A stretch of DNA of 64,000 nt from Cryoendolithus antarcticus (taxonomy: Eukaryota; Ascomycota; Dothideomycetes; Cladosporiales; Cladosporiaceae), in assembly GCA_002077065.1 (NCBI GenBank), contig NAJO01000004.1:806001-870000 (forward strand), in the 5' to 3' direction. A program made the translations under genes and the position numbers. The notes below the pieces were generated by a model, which was given only the letters and a program-made list of their open reading frames with translations, ran no database searches and was not told the origin of the DNA. Below are positions 11,735 through 22,545 of this stretch, in pieces (within the stretch, counting starts at the first letter, position 1; each line of letters starts with the position of its first letter).

Positions 11735-13456
11735 ATGGCGAGATATACACGCAACTCACGGAGTGATCGCCAGCCGTCGCGATTGTCGAGGGCCGGGGCC
11801 CAGTGGCACTTGAACATCTTGAATCACACTGAGGCAACTCTTCCCGACGGAGATCTGATTTCAGGAGTAAATGATGCGAATCCGGCTACAATAGCGACCC
11901 ATGGAGAGCGAACGGGAAGTCCCCCTTCGGCGGACTTGCGACTAAGGTCGACGAACTCCGCTCAGGACGACAATGGTCTCCAAATGCCCGAGACGTGTAC
12001 CCTCATGCCCTCGAATCCGTCACTTGTCCGGGCCAGGGTTGCGTCGGCTACGGTGGGTTCGCCGGAATCTCTGATGATATCCGGTCTCAGTATAGATTCG
12101 CCTCAGAAGCCACAGGTCGTCCAGCTCGAGCAGTGTATTCCTCAGCCGCCATGGTCGGCCGCGGAGATCCATCCACTATTCCTTGAAGATCGCTTCTGCC
12201 AGGAGATGCCGTACGGCGCGATTTTCCCGGCGTTGAAGCTTGCAACGCGACTCATCAGCACTCCGCAGGCGACATACTACCTGCATGCTATCTTCTTCGG
12301 CGTGAACAGAGCTGTCCCGGACTTGATAGCGGAAGAGCTTCACCCGACACGAGCCATGAGCGAGCTAACTACCCGAGATCAAAAGCTCGTTTGGAATGAG
12401 CTGGCAGCCATGGCCTCCGACACGAGGATAGTCGTTAGGAAAGAGCTTCGACAAAAGTGTCTCTCGGGCCAGACTAGATACAAGCCTTCGCTACTTACCG
12501 GCGACCGTAGAAGGACTCCTAGTCTCATATCCATCAACCCGGAACTCATCGATCCTCTGCGACAGGACGAGAAATTCATGAGTGACTTTCGAGCAAGAAA
12601 TGTCCTAAATCTAGCCATCACTCTTGTTCACGAAGTAGCCCACGCAGCACAGGCTTGGGCAGTAGGTGGATATCGCGCAGAAGACTACTTCCAAGACAGC
12701 CCTTGTGCCGAGGCTGGATGGGAAATCGAGCGACAGATATTCGGCGGTGTGGTGTCGATCCCTGACTGGGGAGAGTCCCGACATATCGCATTCATCAGGA
12801 GGTGGCCAACTCGATCTGACGGTCCGCGGGAGCGCTCTACCAGAAACGCTGAGCGCCTCGCAGAAGATCAGAAGTGGCCCATCGAAGTGACTTTCTTACG
12901 AGCTCTGCAGAGTGAGACGTGGTGGCTCGAGACCTCGAAGCACCCACGGAATTTGATACCTAGAAGTGTGCAGACATGGATAGAGTCTTGTCGCCAGACG
13001 AATACGTCGTCCGGCGTTCCTGCGACCCTGGAAGGCCTGTGCAATTCGAGTCCAATAAACACCGGGATCACGAGACGAGCGCAGATGTCCAAGGGCGAGC
13101 TCAAGCCAAGAACCAGAGCAGTCGCACATCCACCGCGGTTCTATCTCGCATGCTGCGTGCGTAGTCTGCAGCAGTTCAAATGGTGGGCTGCAGGTAACAG
13201 GCCGGCGACCACATGCGACGACATCGTACGATGGCGCAAGTGCTTATGGTGGCTCCGTCCGGCGAAGGATCAGTCCGCGCCGGGAGTATGGGACAAGGCC
13301 TTGGGGCTTATGCTAGGGGGCATTGTACCTGTGTGGACGTGGACTGACTTCTCGCAGGCTGACCTGCAGCATCTCTCCGCTTGGCCGATGGATCATACGC
13401 CGAGAACGTTTTTCCCGGCCATGCGCAAGAAGGGGGTGCCGCTGAAAGTCCCTTGA
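11735..13456 (+). CDS. HEVAH-motif putative metallopeptidase-like protein A
   Basis: A single uninterrupted frame of 573 residues. The central part has LVHEVAHAAQAWAVGGY with His299, Glu300 and His303, followed 23 residues later by an EAGWEIE segment (Glu326). The spacing HExxH-x22-E resembles gluzincin-type zinc proteases, where the Glu would be the third zinc ligand; this is inference from the motif only. The N-terminal 150 residues are Ser/Arg-rich, without a signal peptide or membrane segment, so an intracellular location is likely. The C-terminal part has conserved Trp-rich blocks (LWWLRPAKD, FKWWAAGN). It is followed by a paralog (14311-16179) on the same strand, sharing the FPALKLA, LHPxRAM and VAHAAQ blocks. 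I recognise no named family. The lack of introns in a gene this long is unusual for this window but shared by the paralog. Confidence 0.8.
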   Translation: MARYTRNSRSDRQPSRLSRAGAQWHLNILNHTEATLPDGDLISGVNDANPATIATHGERTGSPPSADLRLRSTNSAQDDNGLQMPETCTLMPSNPSLVRARVASATVGSPESLMISGLSIDSPQKPQVVQLEQCIPQPPWSAAEIHPLFLEDRFCQEMPYGAIFPALKLATRLISTPQATYYLHAIFFGVNRAVPDLIAEELHPTRAMSELTTRDQKLVWNELAAMASDTRIVVRKELRQKCLSGQTRYKPSLLTGDRRRTPSLISINPELIDPLRQDEKFMSDFRARNVLNLAITLVHEVAHAAQAWAVGGYRAEDYFQDSPCAEAGWEIERQIFGGVVSIPDWGESRHIAFIRRWPTRSDGPRERSTRNAERLAEDQKWPIEVTFLRALQSETWWLETSKHPRNLIPRSVQTWIESCRQTNTSSGVPATLEGLCNSSPINTGITRRAQMSKGELKPRTRAVAHPPRFYLACCVRSLQQFKWWAAGNRPATTCDDIVRWRKCLWWLRPAKDQSAPGVWDKALGLMLGGIVPVWTWTDFSQADLQHLSAWPMDHTPRTFFPAMRKKGVPLKVP

Positions 13457-14310
13457 GAGTTGGACATCACCAGATAAACACAGGCGATGGGTTTGCGAGG
13501 CGATCGCCCTGATGGTGGTCTGCGTGGTGCTTGCCGTGAGGACCTACCCGATCCTCCCTCCACAAGCTCGTGATATGTGAAGCTCATGGAACAGAGAGCG
13601 CTACTTCTTGGAGACACAATCGGTAGAATGGGAGCCCTAAGATTCAGTCGATATAAGACTAGCGTAGGTGATGGACGACTGAAGGTACCATGCTGGTTGC
13701 GATGCTAGTGAGGTGATATATGGGCGAAGGAAGCATGACATGTAAGACCCTTGTATGGAGTGTGAAATTTGCATTCTCGGGCATAGTTGTATGTTAAAGC
13801 GTGCGGCAAGCGACGAAGTCGCTTTTGATGTCTATTCGCATCACCGCATCCTGAAATCGAGGCTCAGAATCGTGCAAACTATAGGAGACCTGGCGTTGGA
13901 AACCCGTAAAAGTATTCAGGCTTAGGCTCATCCTAACCTGGTGGTAGTAGTGTAACGTTTTGCTGCTCGAGTGTACATCGATATTCGGCGAGTCGCGGGT
14001 GAACGCGACTCTGTCCTCACATCGCAATTGGAATGGTGTGCATTCGATTCGTGACGCCCTTTCCACGTTCTCTCAAGGTGTGTCAACGTGATTAGGCCCT
14101 CGCACGTGGCCAGTTTCTGCTTGACCACTTACAAACACATGCGAGGTCAGCATCTACACTCTAATGCTGGCCAGCGTGGATCTTGGGAGCCATCCTCAGC
14201 TCTGCTTGATGTTGAGTACGCTTGCGGATACACCACCATGCTCTCGCCATGTTGTTTTGGCATTGAAATATCGTTGACACGGTTGTGTCTACTATCCTCT
14301 ACGCAGTACC
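13457..14310. other. Intergenic between the two HEVAH paralogs
   Basis: 854 bases with no supported gene. No duplicated remnant linking the two paralogs, and no transposon end, can be seen by eye. Confidence 0.45.
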
Positions 14311-16179
14311 ATGGCGCAGCGTCAACGCAAGTCCGGACTGAAGAGCCCAGTATTCGGTCTCTCGCGAGCTAAGTCGAGACTGACTACGATGTACCACGAT
14401 GGTGTGGCACTGCTCAAGAGTAGGCGCAGCCCAAAGCCGGCGGGACACTCGGGTCCTAGCTGCAGTCCTCCTCAGCGTCCTGATAAGATGATCGATGAGG
14501 CCGAAGTGGAGGCCCTGTGCAGTCGCCTGTCAAGTACAAAGCTGGAGTCGGACAAAACAGGCACTCCAGAGACAAGGCGCGACTCAATCGCTGTTCCAAA
14601 GTCTTCACTCGAAGAGACAGGACCGACCCTGGCCCTGCAGGTACTGTCGAGCGCGCCGTCCCTAATACAGCCCACATCAGCGTCACAAGTGGCGGATGCA
14701 CCGATCGAAAGCCTTGAAGTCGGAACTATGCTGCCTTCGCAGCATATCCTTCTCCCTCTATTCCACCGTGACCGCTTTCCCGCGGACGCGACGTACGAAC
14801 TCGTCTTTCCAGCATTGAAGCTGGCATCGCACCTGCTGCAGACCCTCCAGGCAACCCATTTTCTCCACGCCCTCTTCTGGGGTGTGAACGAGTCCGTGTC
14901 CGATCACGCTGAGGGACGCGAGGTCTTGCATCCCGTGAGAGCCATGGACGAAATCAAGGCCCGCGATTACGAGCTAGTGCGTGATGAGCTAGCCGCCATG
15001 GCGGCGAATATCACATACGAGATCAGGCCTCTGCTGCCGCATGAGCGATTCCAGGGTATGACCGTTTATACACCTTGCCATGACCATGGCGGACGGAGTA
15101 AGGCCACTATGCTGATCACGATCGCGAAGAAACATGTCGATGCTGTACGGCAAGGCGGCGATCAGGGATACGACAGATGGTGCGAGCATGTGTTCCGCCT
15201 GGCGATAATCTTAATTCATGAAGTTGCTCACGCGGCACAAGGTTGGGCGCTCGGCGGGTTTCACGGCGAGGACTACTTCGAGCGCGTTACAACGGCACCG
15301 CCAGAAGCTGGTTATCAAATGGAGCGACAGATCTTCGGTAGTCCGTTGCACTTTCCCATACAGGATGATGACGCTCATCGGGGTTCGCCTGTAATCGAGG
15401 AGTGGCCGCTCCGCTCCCCAGAGATAGCAGCTGAGCGTGGGGCAAGAGGCCAGTCCGATAAATATCTGACATGGCCAGTGGATACATCCTTCGTCCGCGA
15501 CCTGCTGGACGACACCTGGTGGGACCACGTCGTGAGAACCGGGAAATTTGAACACCTGGTCCCGGCAAGCGTGAAGGATCACATGACAAAGTCGCGATCC
15601 GTGGGCATCGAGCCCGGCGTGCCCTGTAGCCTGGAACGTATGTGCTGCCAAGATCGTCGTGACTTCCGACACGAACTGATGATGGAAATGCCGAATGAAA
15701 TCTCACTTAAACCGCGAACGGCAGCGAAGCCGCCGCGTTATGACCCCTGCTGCGCGCAGTACCAGATCCAATTCCAGCTGTGGACTGCGGGGCTGGTGAG
15801 AATCACCTACTCTATATTCCAGCATTGGTCTGTCTGTCTTTGGTGGCTACACCCACCAGAGAGCGGATCCGCATCGGAGCCGCCCACAGGCCGACGCTGG
15901 GGCATCGCTTCGGATAGCTCGATACCTGCGGCACTCCAGGACAGATTCCAGGGGGGTATTACCAAGTTCTGCCCGGGCAAGGAATCGTCACTGCACTCTC
16001 TTGACTTGCAGGAGCTTGAGGCATTGACCACGTACTTCATACAGCTGCCTCGAGTAGACGGATACGCCGTGTTGTCGCAGGTAGTGTCCACTGACACAGG
16101 CAGTACAGTACCGCGGGAATGCAATGAGAAAGCTAACCTCAGCTCTGCGAGCGAGGCATTGTCAGAGTCGCGCATTTAG
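14311..16179 (+). CDS. HEVAH-motif putative metallopeptidase-like protein B (paralog of A)
   Basis: A single frame of 622 residues starting at MAQRQRKSGLK. It carries ILIHEVAHAAQGWALGGF (His303, Glu304, His307) followed by EDYFE and an EAGYQME segment (Glu332), matching protein A in order and spacing. Flanking shared blocks are FPALKLAS, LHALFWGVN, LHPVRAM, ERQIFG and SVCLWWLHPP. The N-terminus is basic and Ser-rich, again without a signal peptide. The two proteins have diverged well outside the motif region, so the duplication is not recent. A role as a zinc-dependent peptidase, or a degenerate relative, is inferred only from the HExxH plus downstream Glu pattern. It ends 139 bases before the stop codon of the convergent NADPH oxidase gene. 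Confidence 0.8.
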   Translation: MAQRQRKSGLKSPVFGLSRAKSRLTTMYHDGVALLKSRRSPKPAGHSGPSCSPPQRPDKMIDEAEVEALCSRLSSTKLESDKTGTPETRRDSIAVPKSSLEETGPTLALQVLSSAPSLIQPTSASQVADAPIESLEVGTMLPSQHILLPLFHRDRFPADATYELVFPALKLASHLLQTLQATHFLHALFWGVNESVSDHAEGREVLHPVRAMDEIKARDYELVRDELAAMAANITYEIRPLLPHERFQGMTVYTPCHDHGGRSKATMLITIAKKHVDAVRQGGDQGYDRWCEHVFRLAIILIHEVAHAAQGWALGGFHGEDYFERVTTAPPEAGYQMERQIFGSPLHFPIQDDDAHRGSPVIEEWPLRSPEIAAERGARGQSDKYLTWPVDTSFVRDLLDDTWWDHVVRTGKFEHLVPASVKDHMTKSRSVGIEPGVPCSLERMCCQDRRDFRHELMMEMPNEISLKPRTAAKPPRYDPCCAQYQIQFQLWTAGLVRITYSIFQHWSVCLWWLHPPESGSASEPPTGRRWGIASDSSIPAALQDRFQGGITKFCPGKESSLHSLDLQELEALTTYFIQLPRVDGYAVLSQVVSTDTGSTVPRECNEKANLSSASEALSESRI

Positions 16180-16318
16180 GGCTTGCGTGCAACGATGCTG
16201 CTGTGGATCAGATGGCAGTAAGACTTTGCCAAAAGGATTTCCAGGCGTAGAGATCGAGTCCAATCGCCTCACCGTTATGGTATCTTTGAGGCGAATATCC
16301 GGCCGGTGACGTCCATGA

Positions 16319-18524
16319 TCAGCCAAAGACTTCCATCAAGAAGTCATACCGAATCTTGATTCCCATATCCCTTGCTTTCGCAGTGAGCAAATGACATCGA
16401 TCACTCAAAATCTCGCCAACAACAGGCGTGCCACAGTAGAATACCCCCACTTTCTTCTCCGTAATCCCCATATCAATAAGCTCCTGCATATGGCTCTCCA
16501 AGATCTCATCAAAGTCCGGTCGACCAAAGTGACTCGGCTGTTTCAAACCTGTGAGAGCTGAGTAAGGCGCCGACTCCGTCCGGTATGAGTCTAGTAGGTA
16601 GCAGAATACGTGTGTGGAGATGTTCTTGCGCTTCATGGTGATGTGCGTGTGGATGTTCAGATCCAAGTCAGATTTGTTGGCGAGCTTGTCTGTATTAGAC
16701 AATGCGCGGTTGAGGAGGTCAGAGAACCATAGAAGATTCGTCTTATCGCGGACGGACCAGTGGAAGTCGACGCGGCGGGTTGGTGGGATGCGCGGCTTCG
16801 ATCCTTTGACCTTTTCAGTTACTGCGGCTGCGAGATCTACCGGAGGCGCAATAGTGGTGCTACTTGGCTTCGATCCTCGACGGCTCTCACGACCAATTGA
16901 ACGCCCGCGAGAAAGACTTCGGGAGCCTCGTCGACTTTGCCAGGGATCCCGCTGCTCGAGGTGGTGTCCTTCAAGATCTGTCAGGATAGCGGAGAAAGGA
17001 GTGATGCCGATGCCGCCACCGATGATAATGCTGTAGTCGTAGTCGTAGAAGCGCTGCGCCGGCGCACCGAAAGGTCCGTCAACACCCACTTTGACATCTT
17101 TCCATCCGTCGCCCTGGTCTCGCACATCGTCGCGCTCGCAGTAGTCTCGCAGTGCATTCGTCCAATCGCCGTCCAGCTTGATGTGCACCTGCATGGCACT
17201 CCCGCGGCACGCAGAGATAGTGAATGGATGCCACTGAAAGAATGACACACTCGGGACTTGCAGCAAGATGTACTGGCCAGCTGAGTACGTCCAATCTCTG
17301 CCTCTTGGTTCCTTGATACTAATGGCTACAGCATCGTCGTCGAGCAGCTTAATGCGTGCCCGCATGTTCATGAAGCCGCGCGTGAAGCGCCATGATCTTT
17401 CGAAAATGACTAGCAGTGCCGGAAATGCCAGCCAGTAGCCCATCATTGGCGCTTGCAAGATTGCAGCGGTCCCGTGAGCGCAAAGTAGGCCGATCATTGG
17501 GAACATGAGCAGATGAGCTAGCTGGAAGGCTTCGTAGCTCCAATTTCGGATAACGGGCATGGACATCAAGCTGATAGTCCAGAAGAGTCCGAGCGCCACG
17601 AGACCGGTCCAGCCAGGCAACTTGCTGACATACTTCAGAGGTGTCAACGGGACCTCACCTGGTCCGAGATACCGTGCGACAGCATCTTGACGACCGGGCT
17701 GCGATCCCATGACCATCGAGCCTGCGAGATGGCCAATGGCATGTAGTGTTGCGAATGATAGCCCGGCGATGCTCATGTAGATGTGAAAGGTCTGACTGTA
17801 ATCCCAATTGACGAAACGGCTGATGATTCGACTTCGCCGAAGGAAGGTCGCAAAGTGCCGACTCATTGATAGCAGCATGAAAAACAACGTCGGATACAGC
17901 ACGCCTGCGCAAGCCTTTGCGACGATGATACCCCAGCCGAGCGCAGCACGCGCGAGTGGGTTCTTGATGTATATGATCTGTGCGAAGTCAGCTACTACAC
18001 GGTACAAGACTGGGAAGACCAGGTAGACATACCATCTGCCACAATCCCATGGCAAGCTGTAGCGCAACCACACAAGCCATGAACACATATGTCGGCCCAT
18101 GTACCGCCCAATACGCTCGCAGTCGCCGTCGAAACGGCATCTTCCTCTCTTTCTCCTGTGCTTCCTCCTCTTTCGTATCCGTCTGCTTCTGACTCGGCAC
18201 CTGCCATGTCCTCACCCTCTCCACGAAATCCTCCTCGTTGATATGGGCAGAGCAATCCGGCATGATGCTAAGTAGAAATGTATGCAACCCATCGCTGGCA
18301 TGATTGTGACTCCCTTTCTCAATGTCCTTTCGAGCTGGGTGATTCAGGTTGTGCTTCTGCGGCTTAGGTGCGAGCTCTTCGTGGACTGCATGGAGCTTTG
18401 CCTCGAGCTCGTCGAACGTTACATAGCCATTGTTGTCTTTGTCTATGTCGTGAAAGAAGGCCTTGATCTCGGCATCTGATAGAGGTTGGAAGTTCTCCGC
18501 TGCTGTATCAATGGGCCCGTCCAT
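16319..18524 (-). CDS. noxC: NADPH oxidase with N-terminal EF-hand (NoxC type)
   Basis: Exons 18524-18033 and 17977-16319, joined across a 55-base intron (GTATGT...GCACAG), encode 716 residues. The enzyme passes electrons from NADPH through FAD and two haems across the membrane to make superoxide, used in fungal differentiation signalling. Residues 28-39 form a canonical EF-hand loop (DKDNNGYVTFDE), suggesting direct calcium control. The ferric-reductase-like membrane domain has the paired haem histidines, spaced 14 (HIYMSIAGLSFATLH) and 13 (HLLMFPMIGLLCAH). Then come the FAD-binding HPFTIS, the GPFG block, NADPH-binding GGGIGITPF and VFYCGTP near the end. The EF-hand separates it from NoxA and NoxB. 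The start ATG at 18524 follows an in-frame GTG; extra 5' exons cannot be excluded. It converges on HEVAH protein B. Confidence 0.92.
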
Positions 18525-18965
18525 CGCGCAAATGTAACTGTGATTGAGATACGACACAAGACGAGGAAAAGAAGGACAGTATTACCTCAATAATTCACCT
18601 GTCAACGCACCTCAACGCACTCGGCCAAGCAGATGCTGAGCATCATGGCGCACTATCTAGATGAACGCGCCCAGGAAACCTAAAGCGCGGCGGAGATGTT
18701 CTGCGATTGAGTTGCTGGAGATGAAGTTAAAGAGTGCTTGGCGAACTTACTGCCAATGTCGCAGCCACGTCATCGGCCTGAATTTTGGCTTGCGCCGCGG
18801 TTTGCGGCACGTGGCATTCGCTCCGCCAAGAGCAGCAAGTGTCTGCTCATGAGGTTGTTGTCACCAACGAGACGGCATGCTGCAAGAGTCGTGGTCGTGT
18901 CCAGTCTGGTCATGTTGGTGGCGAATGTAGCAGACGTGCTCCTTGCACTCTCTACAATGGCGCGT
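18525..18965. other. Intergenic: upstream of noxC, downstream of MAP1
   Basis: 441 bases between two minus-strand genes. This holds the noxC promoter. No RNA gene or small protein is supported. Confidence 0.5.
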
Positions 18966-20377
18966 TCAAGCCTTCGCCTCCCCATTAGTCTTTACTTCCT
19001 CCTGTGGCATCTCGACCTTCCCACCAGGTGAATTTTCCAACCTCGCTGTCAGAACCTCAACACCATCCTCAGTCACGAGTAGCGTATGCTCGAACTGCGC
19101 CGTCCGCTTCCCATCAACGGTGACGCTCGTCCAATTATCGGGCCAGGTTTTGTCGCGATAGCTGCCCAACGTGATCATAGGCTCGATAGTGAAGCACATG
19201 CCGACCTTCGCCTCGCCGACAGCTTTGTTCTTTGCATAGTGAGGAATGTTGGGTACGGTGTGGAAGAGCTGGTTGATGCCGTGGCCGACGTATGTTCGTA
19301 CGACTTGACAGTTGCGGGACTTTGCGACTTTCTCGATCGTGTTGCCGTAGTCGCGGAAGAGGGCGCCTGGCTTGACCAGCTTAATGGCTTCGGAGAGGCA
19401 GTCTCTGGCAGCCTCGACGACGCGTACGCTGTCTGCATCTTGGTCTGCGGAGCCGACGTAGTAGGTCTCGTTCAGATCGCCATGGAAACCCTTGTGGTAC
19501 AGTGTGACATCGAGATTGATGATGTCGCCGTCTTTGAGTGGCCGTTGGTCGGGTATGCCGTGGCAAATGACTTCGTTGGGCGATGTGCAGACTGACTTCG
19601 GGAACTCGCAATAGTTGAGGGGTGAGGGGTATGACTATAGCGAATGTCAGTGACTGGGGCCGTGGAAGGCTATCGATCCACTCACGTCACGCTCTACGCA
19701 TGCCTTATGTACGATTTCGTCGATCTGATCCGTCGTAATGCCAGGCTTGAGGGCAGCCGCTGCGATGTCCAGCACTTCTCGCGCTAGTCGACAGACCTTT
19801 CGCATGCCCTTGATCTCGTCCTTGTTGAGCAGCTTGATCGTCTTCCGCGCGGTCGGTACCTGGTACTTGTCAGATGTTTAATAGCGTGGGAGCATTCGAT
19901 GATCGACTCACCTGCTCACTCCGCGGGACCCCCGTAAGTGCATAGTCCGGCCGTGGAATCTTCTCAGGCACAGTACGCCGTGTACTCAAGGGGTACAGCG
20001 GTCTTAGGTTGCCGGTGTATGGATATGTGGGGAAAGGGTTGAAGTGTCCATCTGCGTCTGGTAAGGATACGACGCCTGGAGTGAAGATGTTCGATAGCAT
20101 ACTGTTGGCTGATTTGTGGACTGTCTTATGTGTTGCCTATCATGTCCATCAGTACGCACTCGGCGCCCAACTCCCAAGCCGTTCCTATCTCGTTGCCCAG
20201 TTCGGAATACTGACCTACCCAGTTCCGCTTGAAGCAATCTTGACTACAGAAGAATGCTTCCTTGCCCAGCTTCTGACATGTCGGACATTGTAGAGTCCCA
20301 GCATCTTCTGAGCAGTCTGCGCCCTCGCACTTCCTCTGACTTTGCACTACGATCTCTTTTGCTGGTGCTTGATCCAT
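18966..20377 (-). CDS. MAP1: Methionine aminopeptidase 1 (type I, zinc-finger form)
   Basis: Four exons (20377-20219, 20136-19912, 19859-19686, 19634-18966) give 408 residues. The enzyme removes the initiator Met from nascent proteins at the ribosome. The N-terminus holds the eukaryotic Cys-rich zinc finger (CEGADC, CPTC, FFCSQDC, ending in FKRNW-ATHKTVH). The linker contains [16 protein letters not shown] and [11 protein letters not shown], typical of MAP1. The catalytic pita-bread domain has all five metal ligands: Asp228, Asp239, His304 ([11 protein letters not shown]), Glu337 (FTIEPM) and Glu368 (QFEHT). Introns of 82, 52 and 51 bases all fall at phase 0. The C-terminal tail after SPGGKVE is a short Glu/Lys extension. 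The ATG at 20377 is the first in frame. Confidence 0.96.
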
Positions 20378-20868
20378 GTTGGCGATGGTCGATGTTGGCG
20401 CTTGGATGAGTCGCCTGGGCCAATATCGTGAGTTGACTCCCTCACTCCAATCAGGCGCCTAGAGTATGGGTCTTTTCGTTCGAACGGCGAGTGAGACGTA
20501 CTGAAGAATTTATTTGCGTTTTGTGCAGATCACTTGGTGGTACATCGCAGTTCGAAGGGCGTGATGACTAATCAGCTTTACGTGAGCAAGCAAGAAGAAC
20601 ACTATCACGAATAATACGCACTCAAGATCAGCCGTGTTGTATAATCATCTAATCCCTCTCATCGCTCACTGAAAACAAGTTGATCTTACTGAAGACCTAT
20701 AGTAGGCAGGTAGCGATAGCCTCTAGCGTGGCGAAATCGCTGTACGAACAGATCATCCGTCTTTCTCCGTTTCGTTTCGCCTTCGTCATGACTCCGACCT
20801 ATTAGGATCATCTATCTCATTATAGTTTCCACTTCGCAATACAGACGTCGATTCTTTTCAAGGCAAAC
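20378..20868. other. Divergent promoter region between MAP1 and BNA4
   Basis: 491 bases between two divergent start codons, A/T-richer than the genes. No distinct element can be named. Confidence 0.5.
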
Positions 20869-22480
20869 ATGGCAGAGGCGAAGACGAAATGCATTGTCGT
20901 TGGCGCGGGCCCAGTAGGAGCACTCGCAGCACTATACGCTGCGAAGCGAGGATGGGACGTCGAGGTCCATGAACTCAGAGGAGGCATGTATTGCTTGATC
21001 CACTCGGCTGCTCTATCACCTGCTAACGATCACAGATCTCCGAGATGCCTCGACGACGCCTCTCAACTTCACAAAATCGATCAACCTCGCTCTATCCGAA
21101 CGAGGCATCAACGCAATGCGCCACTCCGGATCGGTGACATTACTGGACTCCGTACTGGCAGACACGATACCGATGCATGGCCGCATGATCCACGGGAAGG
21201 ATAAGTCTGGTCACTTGACGGAGGAGTCCCAGCAGTACGACATCCACGGCAACTTTCTTCGAGCTGTTGATCGCGCCATCCTGAACAAAGTTCTGCTAAA
21301 CGAGCTCGAGGGCCTTCCGAACGTCAAACTCATATTCCACTCGAAACTCACAGGCGCAGACTTTCGGAAGCGGAAAGCATGGTTCGAGACGACACCCGCC
21401 AAAGCACCTCAGACCGCCGATGGTGCGCAGGCAGCCCAATCTCATCACGATGATCGACCGAAAGAACGAGAAATCACCTTTGACCTCCTCCTCGGCTGCG
21501 ACGGTGCCCACAGCAGCGTGCGCTACCACTTGATGAAGTCCCTTCGAATGGACTACCAGCAAACCTACATCGACACGCTCTGGTGCGAATTCACCATCCC
21601 CGCAGCCTCCGACACCGTCACTCCTTCACCCAGTCCTTCCTCCACCTCAGGCTTCGCCACCTCCCCCAATCACCTCCATATCTGGCCCTCCGCGACATCA
21701 ATGTTCATAGCCATCCCCAGCGTCGACAAAACCTTTACCTGCACGCTCTTCGCCCCCTCCGCCACCTTCGCTTCCCTCGAAGCATCCCCTAAGGACCTCA
21801 CGACTTACTTTACCGAAACCTTCCCCGGCGCCCTCCCGCTCATCGGCACCTCTGAAAGCCTAGAGAAACAATTCAAAGCCAACCCCCACCTCCCCCTAAT
21901 CTCCATAAAATGCTCCCCGCATACCTTCTCCTCTTCCGCTGCGATCCTCGGCGACGCAGCTCACGCCATGGTGCCCTTCTACGGCCAAGGCATGAACGCC
22001 GGACTCGAAGACGTGCACGTCTTCTTCTCACATCTAGACGCCCAGCCATCCACTGAGACCGGCCGCAACACAGCGCTAGCAGAGTACACAGCCACGAGAG
22101 TGCCGGACGCACATACGATCAATGATCTGGCGCTGGCGAATTACTGGGAGATGCACGCTGGTGTTACGAATCCAGTGTATCTTGCGCGGAAGAATGTGGA
22201 GGAGTTCTTAAGTGATAAGGTGCCTGCTAGTGGGTTTAAGACGCAGTACAGTCGCGTGAGCTTTAGTAATGAGAGGTACTCGGAGGTGGCGGCTGCGGTG
22301 CAAAGGCAAAGCAAAGTCTTGCTGCAGGGCTTGATTGGCACTGTTGTGCTGCCGGTGCTTGGCTGGGCGGCATGGTGGGCGTGGCGATGGCAGCGCACTT
22401 CGCCGGCAGCACGGAGTGCATTTCGAGGAAGTTTGAATTTCACAGCGTTGACGGAACGCGTGGGTCGGATCTTTACCTGA
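20869..22480 (+). CDS. BNA4: Kynurenine 3-monooxygenase
   Basis: Exons 20869-20983 and 21036-22480 encode 519 residues. The flavoenzyme hydroxylates L-kynurenine to 3-hydroxykynurenine at the mitochondrial outer membrane, on the route from tryptophan to NAD. The N-terminal FAD motif is [15 protein letters not shown]. The signature [24 protein letters not shown] spans the splice site; [10 protein letters not shown] and IPMHGRMIH follow. A second FAD block is [22 protein letters not shown]. The C-terminal hydrophobic segment [22 protein letters not shown] is the membrane anchor. The only intron that restores ELRG-DLRDAS begins with GC rather than GT (GGAG|GCATGT) and ends TGCTAACGATCACAG, so it is a GC-AG intron. 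The gene ends 65 bases from the convergent ABC transporter. Confidence 0.95.
20984..21035 (+). other. GC-AG intron in the kynurenine monooxygenase gene
   Basis: 52-base intron with donor GAG|GCATGT, a perfect branch site TGCTAAC and acceptor CACAG. Using any nearby GT donor breaks the conserved ELRGDLRDAS frame, so the GC donor is the only one that fits. Confidence 0.8.
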
Positions 22481-22545
22481 TTATGCGTGAGAAGTTGATT
22501 CGCGTCGTAAGATATCTATGTACCATTATACAACCCCCTTCGACA

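Noticed and set aside
12629..12643. HEVAH motif as a SprT-type protease
   Set aside because: SprT proteins have HExxH followed by a third His about ten residues later; here a Glu follows after about 22 residues, so the gluzincin-like reading is preferred.
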